Shown here: positions 19,828 to 29,883 of the stretch, one piece after another
How positions within the stretch are numbered: position 1 is the first letter of the stretch
Layout of the letters: every line of letters starts with the position of its first letter
From: Phytophthora quininea
Lineage: Eukaryota > Oomycota > Peronosporomycetes > Peronosporales > Peronosporaceae
DNA: 64,000 bases
Assembly: GCA_011947345.1 (NCBI GenBank)
Contig: JAAVTG010000635.1
Location: 62,001 to 126,000, forward strand
Reading direction: 5' to 3'
Notes under the pieces: generated by a model
Told to the model about the DNA's origin: nothing
What the model saw: only the letters and a program-made list of their open reading frames with translations
The model's database searches: none
Position numbers and translations under genes: made by a program

Positions 19828-20486
19828 TAGGGAGCAATACTTGTGCCCGCCAGCCGGCGTCTGCCAGCCAGCAAGATGACGACCAAGGAGCAAGCAGCAA
19901 CCACCCCCAAGGAGCAACAAGGCCAGGAGCAACGACCAAGATCGCACTGAAGGGACGCAGCACGAAGGGACACAGGCAGCGAGTAGTAACTAGTATTCAG
20001 GTAGTCTTAGTTTTGCCGTAAAAGCTCAACACGAGACTGAGTGCGACCGCAGCCGCTAGAGAGGTGTCAATAACTGGGAACTCGCCACGCGAAGTAGGCG
20101 ACGCGAGGGGTACACGACAGAGGGCCGGCGTGGGTAGATAGAGCCCCACAGGGGTTGGTGAAGCGGAGGTTGCAGCCCGCGCGTGCTTGTGGCTGTGGCA
20201 AAGAGAGGTAGAACAGCTAGCTCCGTGGTAGTAGAGCCCACCCGCCCGACAAGCACACACCAGCGAAGGCGTCGTGTACACCACCTGTGCAAGGAAACAC
20301 TCGGACACGCAGTGGTAGTTTAGAGTAGTTTATTTAGGTTAGTACTACCGCTGCGTAGACCACTGGGCACCGCCTTTGGCCGGAGGCAGGACCAGCGTGG
20401 ACCCTTGACCAGCGCGCCGACCGATACGCAACCGGCTGACGTGACCGGTGACGGACACTGCAAGAAGAAAGGAGCCGCAGCTCACT
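19823..20486 (+). repeat. Gypsy 3' LTR
   Basis: 664 bp, AGTAATAGGG...GCTCACT, preceded by the purine tract GGGAGAAGAG (19813-19822) and followed by the ACAG duplication (20487-20490). It gives the intact LTR start used to prove the transposon insertion site in the left LTR. Confidence 0.93.
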
Positions 20487-20558
20487 ACAGTATGCATACG
20501 ACTTGGTCGTCGAATACAACAATTTCGTCGAAAGGGCAACAAAAATCCCCAATCAGGT

Positions 20559-21548
20559 TCATTTCTGTGAACGCTTGCAGTTTCCTTGGGTAGACGTATC
20601 GGCTCCAGAAGTTAATTCCTCGCCCGACCCAGACTCGGAATTACTGCTGTCTGAATTCGACGAATACGAATCCGATCCCGTGTCTGAAGACGCAGACGAT
20701 GCAAGTGACTGTAAATTTGACTCGGGCCCACCAGACGAAGCCTCTGATCCAGAGGCAGAGTCCTCAACAGAGCTTGCAGACGAATTACCCGATGCTTCAC
20801 GACAACTGTAGCGCTCGCTCTGCAAACTCAACGTCTTGAAAAGCGTGTCAAAGTCAAGTGAGTTCGCCGTAGCGCACGCCTTCGTCTTGTCGCCAGAATA
20901 CTCGATACCGAACACGGGCTTGTCCTGCTTGATGAACGGCACCAGAGTATCGCACTCGCCGTACTGCACACACTGCTCGTTCACAGAGAAGTCGAAGTCG
21001 GACACGAGGTCGTCGATCTGGTCCAGGTCGTTCTTGAGACCGACCGTCAAGTCGAGACCGTGCGCTGTCTTGGCCAGGAACTTGTTGAAGTCGAGCTGGT
21101 CGGCGGCGGTGAGGCCGAAGCCGTTGTCGTTGAACGCGCCGTCCACGTTGTCCGGGTCCACGCCATCGCAGCCCTTGGCCTGCGCCAACTTCATGCGGTC
21201 CGTGATGATCTCGCGCAGCGTCGAGCTGCGGATGTCCACCCAGCTCTCTCCCTCCCACTCGTCCAGCGGCTTGCCGATGATGTTGGAAGTGTAGCGGCCC
21301 TTGTCGCTGCGCCAGTCCTCGTACGTGCCGGCGCTGAAGTAGCAGATGATCTTGATGCCTCGCTGCTGGAGCTCGGCGATGGTATCGTTGGGTGTGTCGA
21401 ACATGTCGATGTCGTACATGTCGACCTTGTAAGACAAGTCCAGCGTGCCGTTAAGTTGGATCTGGTAGGACGTTCCTGGCGTTGGCTTCCACCACGCGTA
21501 AGCGCTGGTGCAGAGACTCAAACTGGTAAAAGCGACGATGAACTTCAT
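20559..21548 (-). CDS. GH114-type secreted glycosidase, copy 2, intact
   Basis: Start at ATG 21548 gives the signal peptide MKFIVAFTSLSLCTSAYA, cleaved before WWKPTPG. The catalytic domain is nearly identical to copy 1 (CDGVDPDNVDG, FGIEYSGDK, VICYFSAGT as IICYFSAGT here). GH114 members hydrolyse alpha-1,4-linked galactosamine polymers. After LSLQSE the two copies diverge sharply: this one has a Ser/Asp/Glu-rich tail of about 75 residues ending NCKRSQK with no hydrophobic run, so it should be freely secreted. The Gypsy element ends 72 bp beyond its stop codon. Confidence 0.82.
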   Translation of the reverse strand: MKFIVAFTSLSLCTSAYAWWKPTPGTSYQIQLNGTLDLSYKVDMYDIDMFDTPNDTIAELQQRGIKIICYFSAGTYEDWRSDKGRYTSNIIGKPLDEWEGESWVDIRSSTLREIITDRMKLAQAKGCDGVDPDNVDGAFNDNGFGLTAADQLDFNKFLAKTAHGLDLTVGLKNDLDQIDDLVSDFDFSVNEQCVQYGECDTLVPFIKQDKPVFGIEYSGDKTKACATANSLDFDTLFKTLSLQSERYSCREASGNSSASSVEDSASGSEASSGGPESNLQSLASSASSDTGSDSYSSNSDSSNSESGSGEELTSGADTSTQGNCKRSQK

Positions 21549-21569
21549 TGCAGGACGTTTGATAAACAC

Positions 21570-21903
21570 AGCGAATTCAGGAATGCAGTCCTGGTCCTAG
21601 TAGTGGATCCCTACCGTAGAGCATGTGACCCATATATCTGGACGGGTGGAATAGACATCCTTTTCGCCACTTCCATCTGCACGAAATTGCTAACGGGTGT
21701 TTTGCGGCTTGGGATTTTGGTGTCCGATGTCGACCCCATGTGGCCAAGAGGATACCACCCGCACGACGCCTAATATCGCCAGTACATGCCTGGGCAAGCT
21801 GTAGACTTCGCACGAAGAGTATCCATACCCACAGGTCACTTCAATAAACACCGCTGCATTCATTTCGTCGGGAAACCATTTACCTAGATACACTGCTGAC
21901 AAT
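21570..21903. other. Intergenic region with no gene seen
   Basis: About 330 bp between the GH114 start and the 3' end of the chromate-transporter-like gene. Short open frames here are antisense or shadow frames. It probably holds the GH114 promoter, but no clear core element was recognised. Confidence 0.5.
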
Positions 21904-23431
21904 TCATGGCGCGCAGAAATCTCTTTGACCGAGATCGAACACGTCCGAAGATAAGGTATAGCCGAGGATGGATCCAACGATAATCGCCAACGACATGGGC
22001 ACGCGAAAGACCCCAACCATTAGCGCTGTTGCCAAGCCAACTGCAGCACTAGCGTTCGAATGAACCGCCTTGTCCCACAGCAAGAAGAAGGAGGCCACAA
22101 TCAGCCCTGTAGCTGATGCATTTACGCCGGACAAGAAGATCTTGAGGCTTTTGATGTTCCGGACCCGCTCCCATAGCGGCAACAAGCCGAAGAACAGCAC
22201 AATGCCCGGCCCAAACAACCCCAAGGTCGTCACGACAGCCCCAGTGACGCCGTAGAGAAGCGCGCCGAGATACGCCGCGATGTTGAACAGGGGTCCTGGC
22301 AAAGACTGTACCAGCGCCAGTCCCACCAGAAATTGTTCTTTTGAGACCCAACCAGCGAGTACGACATCGTCTAGCAACATCGGAAGCATTACTTGGCCAC
22401 CGCCAAATATTATTGAGCCGATCCAGTAGAATGTGTAAAACAGAGATAGAAGAGAGTGGTGGCCGCCATCTTGCGGGTGATAAACACCGAGCAAGATGAG
22501 TACAATCAGCCACGACAACACTATCAAGACTCCAGCGAAAGGGTGAATTCCAATTTGTCTGTCAAGTTGCAGCAAAACGGTTAGTATCAGCAGACCTTGG
22601 TAAAACAAATACAAGAAAAAACATACCGTTCAATGTGAGTAGAAGTTGTCCGATCTTGAGAGCTGATCGGAGGTTGCGAATAGCCGCACATGGTCGAGAT
22701 CAAGATAGTTAGACCGCCTGCAGCCATCACCCCCGGGAAGATGAGCGACGACATGCCTTGAGTCGCCAAAATTGCGCAGGCCGACACTGACGCCACGAAA
22801 GACTTGGCGGCATCATCCTCGCACGCTTTCTGCCATAGTCGGACAGCGGCGATCACGACAAGCGACACAGCAGCCGGAGCGAGCCCAGTTAACCAAACTG
22901 GAAAGCCATCTTGTAGATAGGACTTGGCTCCAATGCCAGCGATCGTCAAAATGATCCAGCCGGGCAGGATCCAGAACAGAAGCGCCAAGAGACCCCTAGC
23001 GGTCCCGCTCGAAAGAGCCCCATCGCTGCGATAGTCTACAACACAAAAATGTTGTGCATCAATCAGCCTCCAGAAAAGAAAAATAATGTAATGTTGGATT
23101 TTGTTGCTCACCTGCGTGGACGATGGCCCTGGAATGGCGGAAGAGATGGACAGTACTTCCAGGAATCTCTCATCCGTTAGCCACTTCCTTTTGTCTGCAT
23201 AAAGCAACCAAAAGTTAATTGTGCAAAAGAGAATATTTGAGAAGCGAGACTGGACGCACAGACGAATCGGTCATGAGCCAGCGCGAGATGCGCCGGCGGG
23301 CCTCCGAAGGCAAAGAGCGACAGCGGGATGACCTCTCGCGGGATGGACAGCAGGCGCTGACCGAAGGACTCGCCGTGGTGCTTGTCGTCGTTGCCCAGAG
23401 GCAGCAGCGCCTTGGTCTCCGGCAGCGTCAT
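21904..23431 (-). CDS. Chromate transporter (CHR) family protein, four exons, one frameshift
   Basis: Exons 23260-23431, 23112-23194, 22627-23035 and 21904-22558; introns of 65, 76 and 68 bp with GT..AG, the last containing a TACTAAC branch site. With one restored base the exons join in phase to about 439 residues, the usual two-domain CHR length. Family blocks: SLFAFGGPPAHLALAHD, then SSAIPGPSSTQ in the N-terminal half; FGGGQVMLPML and LVQSLPGPLFNIAAYLGALL in the C-terminal half. Many hydrophobic segments indicate a polytopic membrane protein that moves chromate or sulfate-like anions. A one-base loss in the C4 run at 22993-22996 breaks exon 3. The start is the ATG at 23431, 70 bp after the GH30 stop. 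Confidence 0.85.
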
Positions 23432-23502
23432 GATCTTTTTCCCGATAAAAATATCTGAAACCCACTTCAACGCGAATAAGATTTTTTTCACTTCAACTTG
23501 CA

Positions 23503-25143
23503 CTATTTCGACTTGAGGACGACCGTGTTCTCCGAAGCAGGAAACACGAGCGTCTGGATGGTATGTCCTGGCACGGTGAGTGTGAACGTGCTCGAGTCGG
23601 GCAACCCCACACTCACCTCCTCCTCCGACCTCTGGCGATTCATAAACACCAGCACCAGTTGGTGCTCGGGCGTCACAAACGCAGTCGATTCAAACTTGCT
23701 GCCCAGATCCCCCATCGCAGTGAGTCGGATACGGCGTGAGCCAGCAGGGATGAACTTGGAGAAGTGGCCCATGAAGTAGAACGATGGCTGTTTGTAAAAC
23801 TCGGCGCCGTTCTCTGCATCGACGAGAATGGGCGCGTCCACGCGGTTCTCCGCCCACCCCGGTCCACCTTCCGTGTCCAGCACGATGTTCCAATCCGTCC
23901 ACCCCGCTGCAAAGTTATTCAAGTCACCAATAATGTCACGTCCGTAGTTCTCTCCGCGCGTCCAACTAGTGTCGGCATCCCTCAAGGACGGACCTTTTCC
24001 GGTTCCCAAAATGCCAGGCATATATCCATTGCAGGCTTCCGTTCCGAGCAGGAACACATCAGGATAGGCCTCGTGGAACGAGCGAAGCTTATTGAAATCC
24101 CCACCGCCTAGGATGAAGTCGATGTTTCGGTACCAGTGGAAAGCAAGACCACTAATATATTTGAGCGACTCCGGGTCCTCGTACGGCGCCAAGCGGTCCA
24201 AGATGCTCGTCTTTTGATCGTCGCTCGCAATGATCTTCACGTCTGGGTGGTTCTTCGCCATGATCGGGCCAAGGTTGTGCTTAACAAAGTCCCTCTCTTC
24301 TTCTGCTGTTATACGCAGCGTCTGCCACTTGGCGAACAGCGACAGAGGGGGCTTGGTAGGTTCGTTCTGTACTGTCATTGCCCAAAAGTCGATCCCTTCT
24401 TTTGCATACTCACCGAAGAACTTGGAGTAATACAGCGCGAGGGCTTTCCAATATTCGCCGCCCGACGTTCCCTTGAGAGAGCAGTTGATAGTTGAGTTTT
24501 CCTGTGTCATCCAGACCGGAGGCGCCCACGACGAAGCAAACAACTTAATGTCCCGCGACGTGTTGTTGAGCACGCGCTGAAGTAGATCAATCTTATGCGA
24601 CGTCGGCGCCTTGTCCACGTCGATAGAAAAGTGCTTCATTGCGAGGTCCCCTACGACGTTGTTGTACGAATAAATGGACGTCGAGAAGTCATTGGAACCG
24701 ATTGGCACGCGACCGAGGTTGTACTGCAGGCCCGACTCGGAGAAATACTGGTCCAGCACCAATTGCTGAAGCTTTGGTGTCAACTTGTAAATATTGATCG
24801 CTACGGCGTCCGTGAAGGCGCCGCCAAAGCCGATGATGGACTGGTATTGCGTTGCAACGTCGACGAAGAAGGTGGGTCTGCTTACTGGTTGCGCATCGAC
24901 TGCTATCTCCCGGTATGACAAGCGGTTGCCCTCCTTGGACGTAGTGAACACGCCAACGTTGCCGGCTTCCAAGTTTAAGTAGGCGTTCGAGACCGAGTCA
25001 CAGTGCTTCTCGTTGCAGACACAGACCCCTTCCAAGTCGTCTTCGTACAGCGTAGACCAGGTATTGCATTCCGCGGACGCCTTCGGTGCGAGCAGCAGCC
25101 AAGCCGCACCCACGACCACGCAATCAACCAACCCCAGCTTCAT
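23503..25143 (-). CDS. GH30 glucosylceramidase-like secreted enzyme (paralogue A), intact
   Basis: ATG at 25143 starts a clear signal peptide (MKLGLVDCVVVGAAWLLLAPKASA). Family blocks in order: a conserved Cys-rich start LEGVCVCNEKHCDS, IIGFGGAFTDAVAINIY, GRVPIGSNDFSTSIYSY, LFASSWAPPVWMT, acid/base Glu in MTVQNEP, FHWYRNIDF, nucleophile Glu in LLGTEACNG, GWTDWNIVLD and FYFMGHFSKFIPAGS. GH30 enzymes remove glucose from glucosylceramide or cut beta-1,6-glucans. No anchor signal at the C-terminus, so probably secreted. It is the only member besides H with no break. Confidence 0.92.
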   Translation of the reverse strand: MKLGLVDCVVVGAAWLLLAPKASAECNTWSTLYEDDLEGVCVCNEKHCDSVSNAYLNLEAGNVGVFTTSKEGNRLSYREIAVDAQPVSRPTFFVDVATQYQSIIGFGGAFTDAVAINIYKLTPKLQQLVLDQYFSESGLQYNLGRVPIGSNDFSTSIYSYNNVVGDLAMKHFSIDVDKAPTSHKIDLLQRVLNNTSRDIKLFASSWAPPVWMTQENSTINCSLKGTSGGEYWKALALYYSKFFGEYAKEGIDFWAMTVQNEPTKPPLSLFAKWQTLRITAEEERDFVKHNLGPIMAKNHPDVKIIASDDQKTSILDRLAPYEDPESLKYISGLAFHWYRNIDFILGGGDFNKLRSFHEAYPDVFLLGTEACNGYMPGILGTGKGPSLRDADTSWTRGENYGRDIIGDLNNFAAGWTDWNIVLDTEGGPGWAENRVDAPILVDAENGAEFYKQPSFYFMGHFSKFIPAGSRRIRLTAMGDLGSKFESTAFVTPEHQLVLVFMNRQRSEEEVSVGLPDSSTFTLTVPGHTIQTLVFPASENTVVLKSK

Positions 25144-25404
25144 TCGCAATCTGTTCCGGGGAGGACTCTTTCGATCTGCAGCGAGAATCTACGGGAACAA
25201 CCAGAATCCGCATCGCCAATACTAGTATAGTATGGTCTGGCAATGAGTTCACGTTTGTCCAATAGCCAGACTGCTCATCCCGGCTGGTATTCCTGATCGG
25301 GTTAACTCAAACTGACTGCGCTGTTTGCGCTGTTCGCGAAGCTCTTCATTGGTTTCGTTCGCGCGCATTTTGTTTGACCTTACACGTAACTTTCATCACC
25401 AAGT

Positions 25405-27029
25405 CTACACAATTTTCGTGTCCTCCGAAGCGGGCAGGATCACCGTTTGCATCGAGTGTCCTGGAAGCGTCAGCGTGAAGGTATTTGAGTCCGTTTGCTG
25501 CACGCTGATGGTGGCTTCATCGCTATCACGATTCAGGAACACCATCACTACCTGGTTGTCGGGCGTCACGAAGGCGCATCGGTGGAAATTGCTCAACGTT
25601 TCCGTCTTTGGGAACTCAATACGCTTCGAACCAGGCGGAATAAACTTGGAGAAGTGGCCCATGATGTAAAACATCGGCTGTTTGTAGAATTCGGCGCCGT
25701 TTTGCTCGTCCACGAGAATCGGCGCGTCCACAAAGTTTTTCGCCCAGTTCGGTCCTCCATCCGAGTCCAGCACAAGATTCCAGTCGACCCACCCCGCTGC
25801 CATGTTGTTCATGTCCTCGATGATGTCACGCGCGTAGTTCTCCGCTCGCTTCCAGGCTTTGTCGGGATCGGTAAGTGCGGGGCCCTTGCCAGTCCCCAGC
25901 AAGTTTGATGGGAGGTACCCTTCGCAAGCTTCCGTTCCGAGGATGAATACATTAGGGTATTCATCTGCGAACTTACTGAGCTTTTTAAAATCACCAGCAA
26001 ACGGCAGCATGAAGTCCAAGTTGCGATACCAGTGGATACCAAGACCACTAATGTACTTGAGCGTGTCGGGGTCTTCGAACGGCGCTATGCGGTCGAAAAT
26101 TCCTGGCTTTTGGTCGTCACCCGCGATGATTTTCAGTTCAGGATAATTTTTGGCCATTAGTGGCCCCAAGTCCAGTTTGATGAAGTCTCGCTCCTCTTCA
26201 GCAGTCAGACGCAGCGTTTGCCATTGAGGCGTCACCATCGCGTTCTTAGCAGGTTCGTTTTGGGCGGTGATGGCCCAAAAGTTGATCCCTTCCTGCGCGT
26301 ACGCGTCCAGGAACTTTGAATAATAGAGCGCCATCGCCTTCCAGTACTTCTCGCTGGGGCTCCCCTTCATAGTACAGTCGATGGTCCTGTTCTCGTTTGT
26401 CATCCAAATTGGCGGCGCCCACGAAGACGCGAACATTTTGATCTCGCGCGACGTCATCTTTAGCACGCGCTGAATCAGCTCAATCTTGTGTGACTTGGGA
26501 GCTTTGTCGACATTGATGGAGAAGTGCTTCATAGCGAAGTCGTCCACCACATCGTTGTACGAGTACTCGCTGGTTGAAAAGTCTGTCGACCCGATCGGGA
26601 TGCGTCCGATTGTGTACTCCAAGCCAGTCTCCGAGAAGTATTGCTCCAGCACCAACTTCTGTAGCTTGGCGGACAACTTGTAGACGTTGATAGCAGCCGA
26701 GTCGGTGAAGCCGCCGCCAAAGCCGAGCATCGTCTGGTGCTGCGTCTCTACCTCAATCGAGTACGTCGGATCGTCCTCGGCAGACTCGTCAACGTTCGCC
26801 ACTGTGTAGGTGAGGCGCTTGCCATCCTTGCTCGTCGTGTAGACACCCACTTGGCCTGCTGTGAGCGTCTTGTAGTCGTGTCCCACAGAATCGCACTGAG
26901 TTTCGTTGCAGACGCAGACCCCTCGAGTATGCCTTGGTACAGTGACGACCAGCTGGAGCATGCGGCGGACGCTGAACTTGCAGCCAGCACAGTCCACGCG
27001 GCGATGGATACGACTGCTGCAGCTTTCAT
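25405..27029 (-). CDS. GH30 glucosylceramidase-like secreted enzyme (paralogue B), one-base break
   Basis: The true start is the ATG at 27029, giving signal peptide MKAAAVVSIAAWTVLAASSA. The frame breaks at the C4 run 26919-26922 (G4 on the coding strand), within the conserved LEG|VCVCNETQCDS block; the rest is open to 25405. Catalytic blocks are complete: ITAQNEP (acid/base) and ILGTEACEG (nucleophile), plus IGFGGGFTDSAAINVY. The open frame that continues upstream of the break has an unrelated N-terminus and is an artefact. Tail: LPGHSMQTVILPASEDTKIV, no anchor signal. Confidence 0.85.
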
Positions 27030-27099
27030 CCTGGACTGGAGAGCAAGGGGCTGTCCAGCTACGTAGTTCGCGAGTGACAAGAATCTCGGCGGTGGTCAC

Positions 27100-27792
27100 G
27101 GGCGCTCTTCATCTTCGCATTGCTTGGTTTCTCCAGTTGCAGACGGCCTACCTTGATTAAATTGACGCTTATCTCACATCATAGTCGTAATATGGAAAGG
27201 TAGACCTCTTGCATAAGTTTCGAGTCCCATCAAGAAGCTTATCCTGGTAGAGCGACAAGAGCAGGCGGAGACTGCGCCGTATGTAGAGGATTATCCAAGG
27301 CGCTGGTTCGTCGCTGACGGATCGTCGGTCTTGACAGAGGGTGTAAACATTCGGCCGCCACGTTGAAGCGATGTCGTTGCCGGTATGCTCCCGGGAGTCT
27401 CTGTGTGGCATCTCTACGATATTGCCTCCATTCGCGGTCTTCCCTAGTGCTTTTTCCTCGTTGGAAGCAAGCAGCGTCCAGCTACAATACGACTTGTAGT
27501 ATGAAAATGAATCTCGCAAGCCAGCAGTAATCCGTCGAGTATTTCCACGTAATCCGGTGGCGGAATTGTCCTCCGGCAACGAGACAATCATTGACGACAA
27601 AGAGAGATTTTTTCACGTTGGAATGATCTCACCGTCGCAACTCACCTCATCAAAGACGTGGATGGCGGAAGGCTGAAGAAATTCAAGCGCCCAAGAGGTA
27701 ACGCATTTTATTCATGTACGCTATCGTTGTTTCCCACACTAGTACTTACTGGTACGACGCTTCTTGCAGGCTAGCGATTGCTTTGCTTATAG
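27100..27792. other. Intergenic region between GH30 B and C, nothing convincing
   Basis: About 690 bp. A minus-strand open frame at 27169-27591 (about 140 codons) has no recognisable domain or signal peptide and is not supported by codon character or neighbours. The 5' part should contain the promoter of paralogue B. Confidence 0.5.
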
Positions 27793-29420
27793 TTACGACA
27801 GAATTGTGGTGTCATCCGACGCCGGCAAGATGACCGTCTGCATCGAGTGCGCCGGCAACGTCAGCGTGAACGTCTTCAAGTCCGTCTGCTTCACGCTCAC
27901 CGTCACCTCGGAATTGTCTCGGTTCATAAATTGTATCACGACGCGGTTGTCGGGAGTCACGAAAGCGCAGCGGTGGAAGCTGCTCAGCGTCTTCGTCTTC
28001 GGGAACTCAATGCGACGAGAACCGGCCGGCACGAACTTGGAGAAGTGGCCCATGATGTAGAACATCGGCTGCTTGTAGAACTCGACGCCGTTCTTCTCGT
28101 CCACCAGAATCGGCGCGTCTACGTAGTTCTCGGCCCAGTTGGGCCCGCCCGTGGTGTCTAGCGCCAGGTTCCAGTCAGTCCAACCAGCGACGTAGTTGTT
28201 CAGGTCCTCGATAATGTCGTGGCCGTAGTTCTCAGCGCGCGACCAGCTCTTATCGGAGTCCGTAAGCGAGACACCCGAACCCGTGCCCAACCAACTCGGC
28301 AGGTAGCCTTCGCACGCCTCGGTAGCCAACATGAAAATGTCAGGGTAATCTTCGTAGAACGAGAGCAATTTATCAAAGTCGCCGCCAAGACTGAAGAAGA
28401 AGAAGTCGAGATCGCGGTACCAATGGACGCCAAGTCCGCTGATGTACTTTAGAGCATCAGCATCTTCAAACGGAGCAAGTCGGTCCAGGATACCCGACTT
28501 CTGGTCGTCACCAGCAATGATTTTCAAGTCAGGGTGATCGCTTGCCATACGTGGGCCCAAGTCAAGCTTCACAAAGTCGCGCTCTTCCTCGGCCGTGAGC
28601 CGAAGCGATTGCCAAGCAGACGTCTGAAGGATTGAAGATGACGGCTCATTCTGCACCGTCATTGCCCAGAAGTTGATGCCTTCCTCCGAATACGCGTCGA
28701 AGAACTTGGAGTAGTACAGTGCCAAGGCTTCCCAATATTCTTCACCAGGACTTCCCTTCAAAGAGCAGTTGATCGTCGTGTTTTTCGTCGTCATCCACGC
28801 TGGGGTGCCCAGGAAGAAGCAAACAATTTCACATCACGAGAGGTGGTGTTAAGTGCACGCTGGATCAAGTCAATTTTGTGCGAGCTGGAAGACTTGTCCA
28901 CGTCAATGGAGAAGTGCTCCATCTCGAAGTCGTCCACCACGTCGTTGTACGAGTAAATGCTCGTCGAAAAGTCTGTCGAGCCGATCGGCACGCGACCCAG
29001 AGTGTACTGAAGGCCCGACTCGGAGAAGTACTGATCCAGCACCATTTGCTGCAGTGTCGACGACAGCTTGTACACGTTGATGGCTGCTGCATCCGTGAAA
29101 GCACCACCAAAGCCGATCATGGTCTGGTACTGCGTCGACACGTCAATCGAGTACGTCGGACTGCTCACAGCCGTCGAGTCCACGTTCACCACCTTATACG
29201 TGAAGCGGTCGCCGGCCTTGGACGTCGTGTACACTCCGACCTGGCCCGATGTGAGACTCGTGTAGTCATTGGAGACGGTGTCGCACTGGGTGGCGTTGCA
29301 GACGCAGACGCCCTCAAGGTTGGTCTGGTATCTTGTGGACCAGTTGCTGCAGGAGGCTGCGGCTTCGTGGGTAGCGAAGAGCAAGCCGGCCAAAACGCTC
29401 AGCAGGTATGGGGCAAGCAT
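27793..29420 (-). CDS. GH30 glucosylceramidase-like secreted enzyme (paralogue C), one-base break
   Basis: ATG at 29420 starts MLAPYLLSVLAGLLFATHEA, a signal peptide. Both parts are clear GH30: IGFGGAFTDAAAINVYKLS, LFASSWAP | WMTTKNTTINCS, acid/base Glu in MTVQNEP, VHWYRDLDFFFFSLGG, nucleophile in LATEACEG. The break is at the G4 run 28802-28805 (C-run on the coding strand) inside the SWAPPAWMT motif, the same type of one-base loss as elsewhere. It is closest in sequence to D and E. Confidence 0.85.
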
Positions 29421-29883
29421 GGACGTTTGCAGGTGATGTTTACCGGTGTTGTGCTTCACTGGGTGTGACTTGGGGGATCGCTGGCGTATTGAGAACTGGC
29501 AATGTGGAGCTGTTGTATATGAATGAGGCTGCTACTGCGGGGCAGCACTGCGACTGGTACTTGAGGAGAGGGTTGTCCGGCACGTTGCCGTGGCGCGCTT
29601 GCCAAGATGAGTCGCGTAGCACACGAGCAGACTCGAGCACAGAGACTAATCGCGCCAAACCCTATACAGAGGGCAAGTGACCATCGACATTACACACGTG
29701 GACGACTGGTGACTTGATCGGATTCACTCCCACAGTGTCTGTCACGATCAGATCGTGCGGGCATTGAGAGTTCCGCTGCCTGAAGCGTTTCATCAAGAGC
29801 GTGGAGACAGCTTGGCTAGCGAGTTGGTGCACTTGCTGTTGAAGTTATCAGCACAATCGAGAGGTAATTCATACGGGAGAAAT

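Larger units (their letters stand above)
7601..20486 (+). mobile_element. Ty3/Gypsy LTR retrotransposon with a DNA transposon inside its 5' LTR
   Basis: The left LTR is 7601-7604 plus 10430-11088 (663 bp after removing the inserted transposon); the right LTR is 19823-20486 (664 bp). Ends are AGTAATAGGG...GCTCACT, so AGT/ACT form the terminal inversion. ACAG flanks it at 7597-7600 and 20487-20490. Comparing the LTRs shows about two substitutions and one one-base indel, so the insertion is fairly young. Inside are gag, zinc knuckle, protease, reverse transcriptase, RNase H, integrase and a long acidic/Ala-rich tail. The coding part changes frame several times after 17020. The order protease-RT-RNase H-integrase identifies Ty3/Gypsy. 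Confidence 0.93.

Noticed and set aside
17324..19879. An 851-codon plus-strand open frame as an independent gene
   Set aside because: Its first 500 bases overlap the integrase in another frame, and later parts are pieces of the Gypsy tail; it has no start of its own and runs into the LTR.
25405..27099. GH30 B starting at 27099 with a non-secreted N-terminus
   Set aside because: The 5' part is the wrong frame; the other frame gives a proper signal peptide from 27029 and joins at a homopolymer one-base loss.
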